Shown here: positions 8,117 to 16,682 of the stretch, piece after piece | Layout of the letters: each line of letters opens with the position of its first letter | Position numbering within the stretch: position 1 is the stretch's first letter | DNA from: Halieaceae bacterium | GTDB lineage: Bacteria; Pseudomonadota; Gammaproteobacteria; Pseudomonadales; Halieaceae | Assembly (NCBI GenBank): GCA_011524755.1 | Contig: WTJR01000048.1 | Coordinates: forward strand, 1-35,035 | Direction of reading: 5' to 3' | Length of the DNA: 35,035 nucleotides | Position numbers and translations under genes: made by a program | The notes under the pieces: generated by a model | Seen by the model: the letters and a program-made list of their open reading frames with translations, nothing else | Told to the model about the DNA's origin: nothing | Databases searched by the model: none

Positions 8117-8998
8117 TTATTGGATACGATTCAAAATTCCGTCGAGCACGTCTAGGTCGCTGTACTGAATAACCAGCTTGCCACGGCCATTTTTATTTTC
8201 GATGACCACTTTGGTGCCAAAACGCTCTGAGAGTTGCCGCTCCAGCCGGTCGATATCAGGGTCTTTCCGCTGCGGGGCCGTATCAACAGCTGGCGCTAAC
8301 ATGGCTTTTACAAGCGCCTCTGTTTGTCTGACTGACAACTTGCTGTCCACAACTTTTCTTGCCGCGCGAACCTGATCCCCACCGTCCAATGCCAGAAGCA
8401 CCTTTCCGTGACCCGCATCAATTCGACCGTGCTCTAACATCTCTGACACTTCGCGCTCGAGGGACAGCAGCCGCATCAAATTCGCAATAACCGGGCGTGA
8501 TTTACCCACAGCTGTTGCGACCTCTTGTTGAGATAAATCAAATTCGGTCTGCAATCGCTTTAGCGCTCGGGCTTCTTCAAGTGGATTGAGGTTTTCGCGC
8601 TGGATGTTTTCTATCAGCGCCATTGCGATCGCTGTTTCATCGCTGATGTCGCGGACGATAGCCGGGATGGTATCCAAGGCGGCCAGCTGACTGGCTCGCC
8701 AACGGCGCTCGCCAGCCACAATTTCGTAACGATCTGCGCCAATAGATCTCACAACAATCGGCTGCATGACGCCTTGGGCTTTAATGCTGTCGGCCAGCTC
8801 TTGTAGCGCGGCTTCATCAAAGTCAATTCGAGGCTGATATTTACCGCGTTGTAAAAACTCCAGTGGTAATTGACGAAGATCACCATCCCCAGGTGATATT
8901 GTGCTCGCTTCTGCCGTGCCGGCCGGCGCTTTTTTGGTCAGGTCGGTCCCAAGCAGGGCGTCAAGGCCACGATTTAATTTTCGCTTTTTCGTGTTCAT
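8117..8998 (-). CDS. parB: Chromosome-partitioning protein ParB (parS-binding CTPase)
   Basis: ParB loads at parS sites and spreads as a CTP-dependent clamp, forming the partition complex near the origin. The 293-residue protein starts MNTKKRKLNRGLDALLG, typical of chromosomal ParB. It carries the CTP-binding motif GERRWRA (96-102), ENIQRENLNP (130-139) and a helix-turn-helix around 154-177 (LSQQEVATAVGKSRPVIANL). A C-terminal dimerisation domain ends the protein. It follows parA with 78 bases between. Two perfect parS sites occur in recF in this window. Confidence 0.97.
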   Translation of the reverse strand: MNTKKRKLNRGLDALLGTDLTKKAPAGTAEASTISPGDGDLRQLPLEFLQRGKYQPRIDFDEAALQELADSIKAQGVMQPIVVRSIGADRYEIVAGERRWRASQLAALDTIPAIVRDISDETAIAMALIENIQRENLNPLEEARALKRLQTEFDLSQQEVATAVGKSRPVIANLMRLLSLEREVSEMLEHGRIDAGHGKVLLALDGGDQVRAARKVVDSKLSVRQTEALVKAMLAPAVDTAPQRKDPDIDRLERQLSERFGTKVVIENKNGRGKLVIQYSDLDVLDGILNRIQ

Positions 8999-9076
8999 TC
9001 GCCTTTCCTGAGCACTTGTCGTTGTCTTGCACCATGTTTCATCACGTCACTGTCCATCAGTTTACCGGCCGAAATA

Positions 9077-9835
9077 TCACTGTCGACGTGAAAATTCTTC
9101 AGCAAGCGCCATGTACGCACGCGCGCCTCTTGAATATCGGTCATAAACAATCCCGGGTTCCCCGTGACTTGGTGCTTCTGCGAGTCGCACATTCCTCGGA
9201 ATCACTGTCCGATAAACGAGGTCACCAAAGTGGCTGAATAACTGCTCGGATACTTCTGTTGTCAGCGAATTTCTCGGATCATACATCGTTCGAAGAATTC
9301 CCTCGATTTCAAGATCGGGATTAACTGTCTCGTTGATCCGACGAATGGTATTCAACAAGGCAGAGAGCCCCTCTAGAGCGAAGTATTCGCACTGCATGGT
9401 GATGAGAATAGAATCACAGGCCACCATTGCATTGACGGTCAGCATGTTAAGAGAGGGAGGGCAGTCGATTAAGACAAAATCGTACGATGCTTCACCTTGC
9501 CGCAGTCCTTGCTTCAATCGTTTTTCTTTGCCCTCAACTTCGATGAGCTCTACCTCTGCTGCGGTTAGATCACCATTGGCCGGCAAAACAGAAAACTTAC
9601 CTGTGGGCGACTCGACCAAACACTCAGACAGCGATGCTTCCGCGAGCAACAGATCAAGCACAGATAGCTCTAGACCATTTTTTTCTATGCCAGAGGACAT
9701 GGTGGCATTGCCCTGAGGATCCATATCCACCAACAGCACACGCTTTCCCATCTGCGCCAACGAAGCAGCCAGGTTGACGCTTGTTGTTGTCTTACCAACG
9801 CCACCTTTTTGATTGGCTACGGCAATAATTTTCAT
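9077..9835 (-). CDS. parA: Chromosome-partitioning ATPase ParA (Soj/MinD family)
   Basis: ParA is the nucleoid-bound ATPase that segregates ParB-parS complexes. The 252-residue protein opens MKIIAVANQKGGVGKTTTSVNLAASLA with the deviant Walker A motif KGGVGKT (10-16), then LLVDMDPQGN (35-43) and the FVLIDCPPSLNMLT switch region. It lacks the N-terminal DNA-binding extension of plasmid ParA proteins, so it is the chromosomal type. Its ATG overlaps the rsmG stop as ATGA, implying translational coupling. It ends naturally (ALAEEFSRRQ) before the parB gap. Confidence 0.97.
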   Translation of the reverse strand: MKIIAVANQKGGVGKTTTSVNLAASLAQMGKRVLLVDMDPQGNATMSSGIEKNGLELSVLDLLLAEASLSECLVESPTGKFSVLPANGDLTAAEVELIEVEGKEKRLKQGLRQGEASYDFVLIDCPPSLNMLTVNAMVACDSILITMQCEYFALEGLSALLNTIRRINETVNPDLEIEGILRTMYDPRNSLTTEVSEQLFSHFGDLVYRTVIPRNVRLAEAPSHGEPGIVYDRYSRGARAYMALAEEFSRRQ

Positions 9836-10470
9836 TTCTTATTCTCACCACGACGCAGCACAACTAACTGCCTCAATTCATCTAGCCCGGGTACCACCAG
9901 ATCGATTTGTTCGCTGATCTCTACAGATGTACTTAAATCCGCTATTTCAGTATCAACCGTTTGAGACTTCATGGCGAGCCAAACACCCTCTGTATCGAGT
10001 AAATGCGCTGTTAGATGACACATTCGATTTAAATCAGCGAATGCCCGACTCATCACAACATCGAAACCCTGGTCTGGTTGGTAAGTCTCAGCTCGCCCCT
10101 CAACAATACTGACATTGTCTAGCCTCAGTTGCTGGCGGACCTGATAGAGGAAACGGGTTTTCTTGCCGTTACTGTCCAGCAATACAAACTCTTTATCGGG
10201 GAAACACAGCGCCAACGGAATACCTGGCAGGCCTGCGCCTGTGCCAACATCACAGAGTCGCTTACAGGAGCTAAGATACGGCACCAGAGTAACGCTATCG
10301 AGGACGTGTTTAATCACCATGTCCTCCGGACGCCGCACGGCAGTCAGGTTATAGGGTTTATTCCATTTATGGAGCAAAGTGACGTAGTCCGTTAACGGTT
10401 CTGCTAACGCCACTTGTATATCGAGAGCCTTCAGCCCTCGGGTCATTTGATCAACTAAGCGTTCAGCCAT
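9832..10470 (-). CDS. rsmG: 16S rRNA (guanine-527-N7) methyltransferase
   Basis: RsmG (formerly GidB) methylates N7 of G527 in 16S rRNA using S-adenosylmethionine. The 212-residue product has the family WNKPYNLTAV motif (36-45), the SAM-binding motif LCDVGTGAGLPG (72-83) and the downstream FDVVMSRAFADL segment. It overlaps the end of mnmG by eight bases and its stop overlaps the parA start. This is the classic mnmG-rsmG-parA-parB arrangement beside a bacterial origin. Confidence 0.96.
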   Translation of the reverse strand: MAERLVDQMTRGLKALDIQVALAEPLTDYVTLLHKWNKPYNLTAVRRPEDMVIKHVLDSVTLVPYLSSCKRLCDVGTGAGLPGIPLALCFPDKEFVLLDSNGKKTRFLYQVRQQLRLDNVSIVEGRAETYQPDQGFDVVMSRAFADLNRMCHLTAHLLDTEGVWLAMKSQTVDTEIADLSTSVEISEQIDLVVPGLDELRQLVVLRRGENKK

Positions 10471-12361
10471 TGCTGACGGCGCGATCGGGAGCAGAATTGC
10501 TTTGCCGTCTCAGGTGTACCAGAAGCAGTGACAGCGCTGAAGGCGTAACACCCTGAATTCGACCCGCCCTTGCGATATTAGCGGGCCGAGTGTCTGTCAG
10601 TTTTTGACAGATCTCATTAGACAATCCAGACACTTCGGTAAAATCAAAGTCGCTTGGAATCAGCGTATTCTCGTGCCGTTTCAAACGATCAATTTCATCT
10701 TGTTGCCTTGCAATGTAACCAGCGTATTTCACACGTGTCTCTATGTGATCAGCGGTTGCCAAATCCGTAACGGGCGACCCTTTCAAGCCCGCTACATCGC
10801 TGTACGACAATTCCGGCCGCCGAATCAAATCCGCCATCGAATATTCTCGGTTGATAGGCGACTTTAGCTTGGCATCGAGAGCATTCGAAGCACCGGTATC
10901 AGGATGGATATAAGTTGACTCCAATCGTCCCAACTCCTCATCCACCACCGCTCGTTTGGCCTGATAAGCAGCCCAATGCGCTGACGATATCAATCCAAGC
11001 TCATTGCCTTTTGGCGTCAACCGCTCGTCGGCATTGTCTTCGCGAAGTTGCAGCCGATATTCAGCACGGGATGTGAACATTCGATAAGGCTCTTGCGTGC
11101 CCAACGTTACAAGGTCATCCACAAGAACACCGATATAGGCCTCATCGCGTCGTGGTTCCCAGGCATCGAGTTCGCGGGCATATCGAGACGCATTCAGCCC
11201 GGCAAGAAGCCCTTGTGCTCCAGCTTCTTCGTAACCTGTGGTGCCATTAATCTGACCAGCAAAATACAACCCAGTCACATGTCGTGTCTGTAAGCTGTGC
11301 ATCAAATCACGGGGATCAAAGTAATCGTATTCAATCGCGTAGCCTGGCCGCGTGATATGCGCGTTCTCTAAACCGGGGATGGTTCGAACCATGGCGTCCT
11401 GAATATCGAACGGCAGCGACGTTGATATGCCGTTTGGATACAACTCAGTGGTCGTTAATCCTTCAGGCTCCAAAAATATTTGATGGGAATTTTTATCGGC
11501 AAACCGGTGAATCTTGTCTTCAATGCTAGGGCAGTAGCGCGGACCTGTTCCTTCAATAACCCCACTGAACATGGGTGAGCGATCCAACCCACCACGAATA
11601 ATCTCGTGGGTAGCTTCGTTAGTCTTAGTCACCCAGCAACACAACTGCTGTGGATGTTGAGAGATTGACCCTAACTGAGACATCACTGGCCTTGGCTCGT
11701 CTCCCCATTGTTCTTCAAGAACCGAAAAATCCACTGAATTGCCATCAATTCGCGGTGGTGTGCCAGTTTTTAGTCTGCCGGTTCGAGGGCACAACTCGCG
11801 TAATCGATCTGCCAGCGTAACCACAGCCGCATCACCCATGCGCCCGCCCGACTGGTTTTCCATCCCAATATGAATCTTTCCATTCAAAAAAGTACCTGCG
11901 GTAAGAACACATGCAGGAGCAGAAAACCGAATACCTGTGGCGGTTCTAACGCCCGTCACTGTTTCACCAACGAGCTCAATATCGTCGACAGCATCCTGGA
12001 ATACCGTCAGGTTTTCTTGTGCAAAGAGTATTTGGCGAATCGCATTGCGATATAACACTCTATCGGCTTGCGCTCTGGTCGCCCTGACAGCTGGGCCTTT
12101 CCTTGCATTGAGTACTCTGAATTGAATGCCTGCGAGGTCCGTGGCTCTCGCCATCGCACCACCTAACGCGTCAATTTCCCTAACGAGGTGTGATTTACCG
12201 ATGCCGCCTATTGCCGGGTTACACGACATCTGACCTAACGTATCGATCGAGTGGGTAATAAGCAGTGTACGCACACCAGTGCGGGCAGCTGCCAACGCTG
12301 CTTCAGTACCCGCATGGCCACCGCCTACTACGATGACGTCGAACGTGCGATGAGTGCTCAT
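10463..12361 (-). CDS. mnmG: tRNA uridine-34 5-carboxymethylaminomethyl modification enzyme, FAD subunit
   Basis: MnmG works with MnmE to build the cmnm5 group on wobble U34 of several tRNAs. The 632-residue length is typical. The FAD-binding Rossmann motif VVGGGHAGTE is at 11-20, followed by the MSCNPAIGGIGK segment. Many relatives have GKGHLV where this one has GKSHLV, a mild substitution. The C-terminal MnmE/tRNA-binding domain ends RIQGVTPSALSLLLVHLRRQ, as in the family. It heads the mnmG-rsmG-parA-parB group and is preceded by a 444-base AT-rich gap. Confidence 0.98.
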   Translation of the reverse strand: MSTHRTFDVIVVGGGHAGTEAALAAARTGVRTLLITHSIDTLGQMSCNPAIGGIGKSHLVREIDALGGAMARATDLAGIQFRVLNARKGPAVRATRAQADRVLYRNAIRQILFAQENLTVFQDAVDDIELVGETVTGVRTATGIRFSAPACVLTAGTFLNGKIHIGMENQSGGRMGDAAVVTLADRLRELCPRTGRLKTGTPPRIDGNSVDFSVLEEQWGDEPRPVMSQLGSISQHPQQLCCWVTKTNEATHEIIRGGLDRSPMFSGVIEGTGPRYCPSIEDKIHRFADKNSHQIFLEPEGLTTTELYPNGISTSLPFDIQDAMVRTIPGLENAHITRPGYAIEYDYFDPRDLMHSLQTRHVTGLYFAGQINGTTGYEEAGAQGLLAGLNASRYARELDAWEPRRDEAYIGVLVDDLVTLGTQEPYRMFTSRAEYRLQLREDNADERLTPKGNELGLISSAHWAAYQAKRAVVDEELGRLESTYIHPDTGASNALDAKLKSPINREYSMADLIRRPELSYSDVAGLKGSPVTDLATADHIETRVKYAGYIARQQDEIDRLKRHENTLIPSDFDFTEVSGLSNEICQKLTDTRPANIARAGRIQGVTPSALSLLLVHLRRQSNSAPDRAVSNG

Positions 12362-12391
12362 TTGCCGTCTTTGTTAGAAAAAAGGGCTGGG

Positions 12392-12420
12392 AGTATACGA
12401 ATAAATGTAGCTGAACTTAA
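12392..12420 (-). promoter_or_regulatory. Candidate mnmG promoter
   Basis: The minus strand has TATACT (12392-12397) as a good -10 box, about 30 bases before the mnmG ATG. A poor -35 candidate, TTAAGT (12415-12420), lies 17 bases further upstream. Only the -10 is persuasive. Confidence 0.35.
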
Positions 12421-12723
12421 GTTATCGATCTCTTAGGCCGACAGATTCACAAAAGTTAGAGCTGTTTTTATCGTTAATTACGCCTTATAGAAAATCAAAT
12501 TTATATATATGTATTAGAAAAGATACTTTGATGTTGTTGTTATTAAGGCGCCTTTTTTTGTGGATAGATGCCCCATCACCAAGTAGCTCGAGGATTTACT
12601 CCATGTATAAGGTGTTTCATAAGATAGGAAAAACAACCCTATAAGGCCTGTGCTAATCGGGGATATCTCAATCTGTTGTTATGTCTCTTTCTTTTAATTC
12701 AATTTCTTCACAACGTCATGCAC

Positions 12724-12741
12724 AGAGTTGTCACCAACTCT
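12724..12741. other. Perfect seven-base hairpin downstream of mnmE
   Basis: AGAGTTG (12724-12730), TCAC loop, CAACTCT (12735-12741). It lies 65 bases past the mnmE stop. Neither strand has a T-run after it, so it is not a standard terminator. It may be a 3' end stabiliser or a protein-binding site. Confidence 0.35.
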
Positions 12742-12805
12742 ACTCACATCAGTACAGCGCGCGGCCTCTCGTAATCAATTTCTTAATGATGTTGTGGACA
12801 GGGTG

Positions 12806-14152
12806 TTACTTACCTATGCAAAAACTGCTGAAAATTAACCCCAAGATATCGTCACTTGCTACACGGCCCGTTAAAGAATCGATTGCGGTTTGAACCCGTT
12901 TTAGATCTTCGGCCAGTAGCTCTGCCGCGTTGTGGTGCTCGAAGGCAAGTAGAGATTCTGTGAGAGCGTGATGCGCTTCCAAGAGTGCGTCAACGTGGCG
13001 TTGGCGAGCGCTGAAAACAGAGTCTTGCGCCCCTTGTACCAATAATGAGCCCTCAATCGTTTGAATCAACGCGTTGATTCCATCACCTTTTTTGGCACTG
13101 ACTGCAACACAACGAGTTTCACCGTGATTCGGAAGTACGCCAGCTTGTCTGCCAGAGATATCAATTTTGTTTAGGACCTGAATATTAATGGCGGTATCAG
13201 GAAGCCATTCGGTATTAATTTCCTGTGGTTCATTGTCATCAATGATGTGAAGGACGAGGTCAGCATTCTGACTGCTGGACTTGGCACGCTTAACACCTTC
13301 TTGCTCAATGACGTCGTCTGTCTGACGAATGCCGGCCGTATCGATGAGATCCAGAATCACAGAGCCAGCTTTTATGCTTTGTTTTAGTGTGTCGCGTGTC
13401 GTACCCGGAACATCTGTGACAATGGCAATGTCATCACGAGCAAGTGCATTTAAGAGACTACTTTTACCGGCGTTTGGTGCACCAATAAGGACAGCCAGGT
13501 AGTGCTGGGTTTTGCGTTGCGATGCCGCAACATCGTTGATTAATTGCTCAATAGTGGCGTTGCAGTCGCGAAGCCTTGATATGACTGCATGGCGCTGTAA
13601 AACATCGATGTCTTCTTCAGGAAAATCGATGGATGCTTCTGTTAACGCTCTTAGCTCATTGAGTTGGTTAGAGAGGTCGCTGACCAACGCAGAAAATGCA
13701 CCTGATAATGAGGCAGACGCGAGCTTTGCTGCCGTTTCTGTTTCAGCTGTGATCAGATCGGCGATGGCTTCCGCTTGTAGTAAATCAATTTTACCGTTGA
13801 TGAAACTGCGCTCTGAAAATTCTCCGGGTCGAGCTTGCCTTGCCCCTAACTCAATGCATCGCGAGAGAAGTGCTTGTAAAACAATGTGTCCACCGTGCCC
13901 TTGAATTTCCACTACATCGTCACCGGTAAATGAGTTGGGACCGGGAAAGTAAATGGCTAGCCCGGAGTCAATGGCTTGACCTTCACTGTCGAGGAAAGAC
14001 CGGTAGTGAGCGTACCGAGGGGTGAGTTCTGATCCACTTAAAGCGAGCGCTATAGCGAGTGCATCAGGTCCACTTAAACGGATGATACCGACAGGACCGT
14101 TGCCGCGCGCCGTTGCGATAGCGGCGATCGTATCAGTATCAAGTCCGGTCAT
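12806..14152 (-). CDS. mnmE: tRNA modification GTPase
   Basis: MnmE is the GTPase partner of MnmG in wobble uridine-34 modification. The 448-residue protein has the N-terminal formyl-tetrahydrofolate-binding domain (about 1-120) and a helical domain interrupted by the G domain. Walker A is GAPNAGKS at 224-231, a switch with DVPGTTRD lies at 247-254, and DTAGI at 271-275. The C-terminus is FCIGK, with the conserved cysteine of the FCIGK tail. It is read with yidC upstream (21-base gap). Unusually for co-functional partners, it is separated from mnmG by the 444-base gap. Confidence 0.98.
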   Translation of the reverse strand: MTGLDTDTIAAIATARGNGPVGIIRLSGPDALAIALALSGSELTPRYAHYRSFLDSEGQAIDSGLAIYFPGPNSFTGDDVVEIQGHGGHIVLQALLSRCIELGARQARPGEFSERSFINGKIDLLQAEAIADLITAETETAAKLASASLSGAFSALVSDLSNQLNELRALTEASIDFPEEDIDVLQRHAVISRLRDCNATIEQLINDVAASQRKTQHYLAVLIGAPNAGKSSLLNALARDDIAIVTDVPGTTRDTLKQSIKAGSVILDLIDTAGIRQTDDVIEQEGVKRAKSSSQNADLVLHIIDDNEPQEINTEWLPDTAINIQVLNKIDISGRQAGVLPNHGETRCVAVSAKKGDGINALIQTIEGSLLVQGAQDSVFSARQRHVDALLEAHHALTESLLAFEHHNAAELLAEDLKRVQTAIDSLTGRVASDDILGLIFSSFCIGK

Positions 14153-14173
14153 TGTTTTATGTTGATGTTGCGC

Positions 14174-15850
14174 TTATCGCGCAGCGGCTTGCTCAATTTG
14201 TCGAGTAACAACGTATTGCTGAGCAAATGACAGAAGGTTGTTGCACAACCAGTACAACACAAGGCCTGCCGGGAACCACATCATCAAGAAGGTAAATGCG
14301 ATAGGCATGTACATCATGATTTTGGCTTGCATTGGATCTGGCGGTGCAGGATTGAGACGTTGCATCAGCCACATGCTAATGCCCATCAGGATTGGCAAGA
14401 CAAAATAGGGATCCATGGCTGAGAGATCTTCGATCCATAGAATGAAAGGTGCGTGTCGGAGTTCAACCGATTCGAGAAGCACCCAGTAAAGCGCAATAAA
14501 GACAGGCATCTGAATGAGCATAGGAAGACACCCACCCATTGGATTAATCTTCTCTTTTTTCCAGAGCTCCATCATGGCTTGCTGCTGTTTAGCTTTGTCA
14601 TCTGCGTACTGATCACGAATACTTTGAATCTTGGGCTGTACCGTTCTCATTTTTGCCATGGATTTATAGCTTGCTGCTGATAACCGGAAAAAGATCAGCT
14701 TGATAACAATGGTCAGCGCGATGATGGCCAGTCCCCAGTTAATAACAAACTGCTGGATTAAAGTGAGCAACCAGAAAAGCGGTTGAGCAAGCCACCAGAG
14801 CCAACCGTAATCAATAACGAGATCGAGGTTCTCAGCCAGCGCGGCGAGCGCAACTTGGTCTTTGGGGCCTACGTAAAGTGTTTGAGTGATGGTTGCGGCT
14901 GATCCTGGTGCGATATCAACGTTTTGGTTTTTGTATCCGATAACGTTGTCACCATTAGAGAGCTGGCTAGCAAAGTAATCGTGACTTGTCTGCTGCGATG
15001 GAATCCAAGCTGAGACAAAATAGTGCTGTAATATTGCCACCCAACCTGCGGGCAAACGTTTTGAGAACGGCTCATCACTCAAGTCAGAAAAACTGAGCTT
15101 TGTGTAGCGCTCATCGGGTTGCGTAAGCGCAGCGCCCAAATAAGGACTGACGCCGAAACCTGTGTTGCCGTCGGGTGCTTGCGTGTTATCTCGCTTCAGT
15201 TGAGCAAACGACGTGACAGATGCGACGGAGCTCCCGCCGTTTCTGATATCGAATGACACATCGACGTCATAGCGGTCATCATGGGCCGTGAAACGCTTGT
15301 AAACCTGCATTCCTAGCGAGTCATTGCCGGTCCAGGCCAATGTCAGCGTGTGGCTACCATCGTCGTTGTTAGTAACGCCTTGGCTTGCGTAACGCGCTCG
15401 GTTACCACTGGCATCAATACCATCGGGTCCTATGAGTCCGCTCTGAGCCACATAGCGTCGCAGGTTGTTGTTTTCTAATAATCTAAAGGGTTGATCAGGC
15501 GTATCGAGTCTAACCGGGAATTTTGGTAGAGACGCAGAAACAACATCACCCCCGTCAGCAGAGACAACCAAGTCAAGCGCGTCGGTAGATAAGTTAAACG
15601 TCTCGCTGTCATCGAGTAGCACTGAAAGAGGGTTTGTTTCTTGGTTAACACTCGGGATACCGTCATTGATTCCCTGGCTTACAGGCGCAGCTACTGATTC
15701 ATTGGTTGATACGCCAGGCTCCGTAATAGCGGCGGTATACAGTTCACTCTGCTGCTTTTGATACTCGTCAGAATACTGATTCCATTCAATAAGCAGCATT
15801 AAAGACAATACGGCGGTGGTGCTTATTAATAGTAGTCGTACAGGGTCCAT
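14174..15850 (-). CDS. yidC: Membrane protein insertase YidC
   Basis: YidC inserts and folds inner-membrane proteins, alone or with SecYEG, including Fo subunits a and c encoded nearby. I place the start at 15850 (MDPVRLLLISTTAVLSLMLL), giving 558 residues. The family N-terminus begins this way and GAGG lies six bases upstream, whereas the ATG at 15865 has no such site. One N-terminal membrane helix is followed by a large periplasmic domain (about 30-340). The conserved insertase core comes next, with the groove arginine in YKSMAKMR (about residue 402), the cytoplasmic loop, NPMGGCLPMLIQMPVFIALY and further helices. Confidence 0.97.
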   Translation of the reverse strand: MDPVRLLLISTTAVLSLMLLIEWNQYSDEYQKQQSELYTAAITEPGVSTNESVAAPVSQGINDGIPSVNQETNPLSVLLDDSETFNLSTDALDLVVSADGGDVVSASLPKFPVRLDTPDQPFRLLENNNLRRYVAQSGLIGPDGIDASGNRARYASQGVTNNDDGSHTLTLAWTGNDSLGMQVYKRFTAHDDRYDVDVSFDIRNGGSSVASVTSFAQLKRDNTQAPDGNTGFGVSPYLGAALTQPDERYTKLSFSDLSDEPFSKRLPAGWVAILQHYFVSAWIPSQQTSHDYFASQLSNGDNVIGYKNQNVDIAPGSAATITQTLYVGPKDQVALAALAENLDLVIDYGWLWWLAQPLFWLLTLIQQFVINWGLAIIALTIVIKLIFFRLSAASYKSMAKMRTVQPKIQSIRDQYADDKAKQQQAMMELWKKEKINPMGGCLPMLIQMPVFIALYWVLLESVELRHAPFILWIEDLSAMDPYFVLPILMGISMWLMQRLNPAPPDPMQAKIMMYMPIAFTFLMMWFPAGLVLYWLCNNLLSFAQQYVVTRQIEQAAAR

Positions 15851-15864
15851 TGAGGTCCTCGGCA

Positions 15865-16122
15865 TTATTCGTCGTCGGATTTCGACAAGCTCGGATGTTC
15901 AGGGACAGGATCATAACCGCCGGCAGCCCATGGATGACAGCGGCAAATTCGTTTTGCAGCTAGAAAACTGCCTGAAACTGGGCCGTGTGACTCTAACGCT
16001 TCAATGGCGTATGACGAGCATGACGGAAAATAACGGCAGCGATTTCCAATAAAGGGACTGATCCCAACTTGATAGAACTTGATGGGCAGTTTCAGCAGCG
16101 CGGTTAGAACGTTATTGATCAT
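15865..16122 (-). CDS. yidD: Membrane protein insertion efficiency factor YidD
   Basis: YidD is a small membrane-associated protein that aids YidC-dependent insertion. Starting at the ATG at 16122 gives 85 residues, the family length. It has a hydrophobic/amphipathic N-terminus, then KFYQVGISPFIGNRCRYFPSCSSYAIEALESHG with the conserved cysteine pattern, and ends with CRCHPWAAGGYDPVP. An open frame extends 20 codons upstream into rnpA but lacks family similarity, so it is rejected. The start overlaps the rnpA end by 11 bases and yidC follows directly. Confidence 0.93.
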   Translation of the reverse strand: MINNVLTALLKLPIKFYQVGISPFIGNRCRYFPSCSSYAIEALESHGPVSGSFLAAKRICRCHPWAAGGYDPVPEHPSLSKSDDE

Positions 16123-16486
16123 CTTCAAACCGAATCTGCGCGTGTTTGTGATTGAGCTTCCGCCAAAGGCGATCAAGATCACCTAGCACGTCTGCATTAC
16201 TCAATGCACCAGCACCTCGTTTTGCCATGAAAACAAGGTTCATCGAGGCTGAAAGGGGGTGGTTTCGAAAGTATTCCCTGACCAACCGTTTAATCCGGTT
16301 GCGATCAGTGGCCAGTCGCACGTTTTTCTTGGCAACAATAATACCGAGGCGAGAGCGATTGTCTGATGCAGGAAGGGCAAGCACGGTGCCAGCTGTTGAG
16401 CCGGCACGTATTGAACAGTTTTCGAAAACTTGGGAGTAGTCGTGGGCGTTAAGTAAGCGCGCGGTCTTTGGAAATTTGTGGGACAT
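16112..16486 (-). CDS. rnpA: Ribonuclease P protein component
   Basis: RnpA is the protein cofactor of RNase P, which matures tRNA 5' ends. The 124-residue basic protein starts MSHKFPKTARLLNAHDYSQVF. It contains LGIIVAKKNVRLATDRNRIKRLVREYFR, with the family RNR signature at about 62-74 (RNRIKRLVREYFR). It begins 20 bases after rpmH, the invariant rpmH-rnpA order, and overlaps yidD at its end. The last 20 residues are acidic and divergent. Confidence 0.96.
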   Translation of the reverse strand: MSHKFPKTARLLNAHDYSQVFENCSIRAGSTAGTVLALPASDNRSRLGIIVAKKNVRLATDRNRIKRLVREYFRNHPLSASMNLVFMAKRGAGALSNADVLGDLDRLWRKLNHKHAQIRFEDDQ

Positions 16487-16506
16487 AGTGAGTTGCCCCG
16501 ATGCGC

Positions 16507-16641
16507 TTACGCCGAGAGACGAAGACGTCCACGTGCACGACGACGAGCAAGCACCTTGCGGCCATTTTTGGTTGCCATGCGAGCACGGAAGCCGTGGTTA
16601 CGCTTGCGCTTCAGAACGCTGGGTTGAAAGGTGCGCTTCAT
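16507..16641 (-). CDS. rpmH: 50S ribosomal protein L34
   Basis: This short gene encodes 44 residues beginning MKRTFQPSVLKRKRNHGFRA, continuing RMATKNGRKVLARRRARGRL and ending RLSA. It is a full-length, highly basic L34 with the family MKRTxQPS start and the GFRARMxTxxGRxVLxxRRxKGR core. It is the first gene of the leftward rpmH-rnpA-yidD-yidC-mnmE group. A strong promoter lies 42-70 bases upstream. Confidence 0.98.
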   Translation of the reverse strand: MKRTFQPSVLKRKRNHGFRARMATKNGRKVLARRRARGRLRLSA

Positions 16642-16682
16642 ACGAATGCCTTTACATCAATGCGGTTGTCAAAGGGGGCGGA

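Larger units (their letters stand above)
12362..12805. other. Gene-free AT-rich gap between mnmE and mnmG
   Basis: No convincing gene lies in these 444 bases. They hold an AT-rich tract (12489-12525), a palindrome AAGGCGCCTT followed by a T-run (12545-12558), and a one-mismatch DnaA box TGTGGATAG (12559-12567). Looser DnaA-like sites are TTCTTCACA near 12705 and TGTGGACAG near 12793. There is also a seven-base hairpin (12724-12741) and a candidate mnmG promoter. The mnmG flank is where E. coli keeps oriC, so this is a second origin-like region, weaker than the one beside dnaA. Confidence 0.5.

Noticed and set aside
8995..9192. 65-codon leftward frame bridging the end of parA and the start of parB
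   Set aside because: It overlaps the parA 3' end out of frame. ParA ends naturally at family length, so neither a frameshift nor an extra gene is needed.
10732..10737. CACGTG core in mnmG as a parS candidate
   Set aside because: The flanks do not resemble parS.
12545..12558. AAGGCGCCTT followed by a T-run as an intrinsic terminator
   Set aside because: The palindrome has no room for a loop (at most three paired bases once a loop is allowed), and it points rightward where no gene ends.
12681..12893. 70-codon rightward open frame at the mnmE end
   Set aside because: More than a third is antisense to mnmE, composition is unlike the other genes and there is no recognisable domain.
16123..16182. 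N-terminal extension of yidD to 105 residues
   Set aside because: The extra 20 residues lie inside rnpA and have no counterpart in the family; 85 residues is the normal length.
16530..16535. CACGTG core in rpmH as a parS candidate
   Set aside because: Flanks GACGTC/CACGAC do not match parS; it arises from arginine-rich L34 codons.
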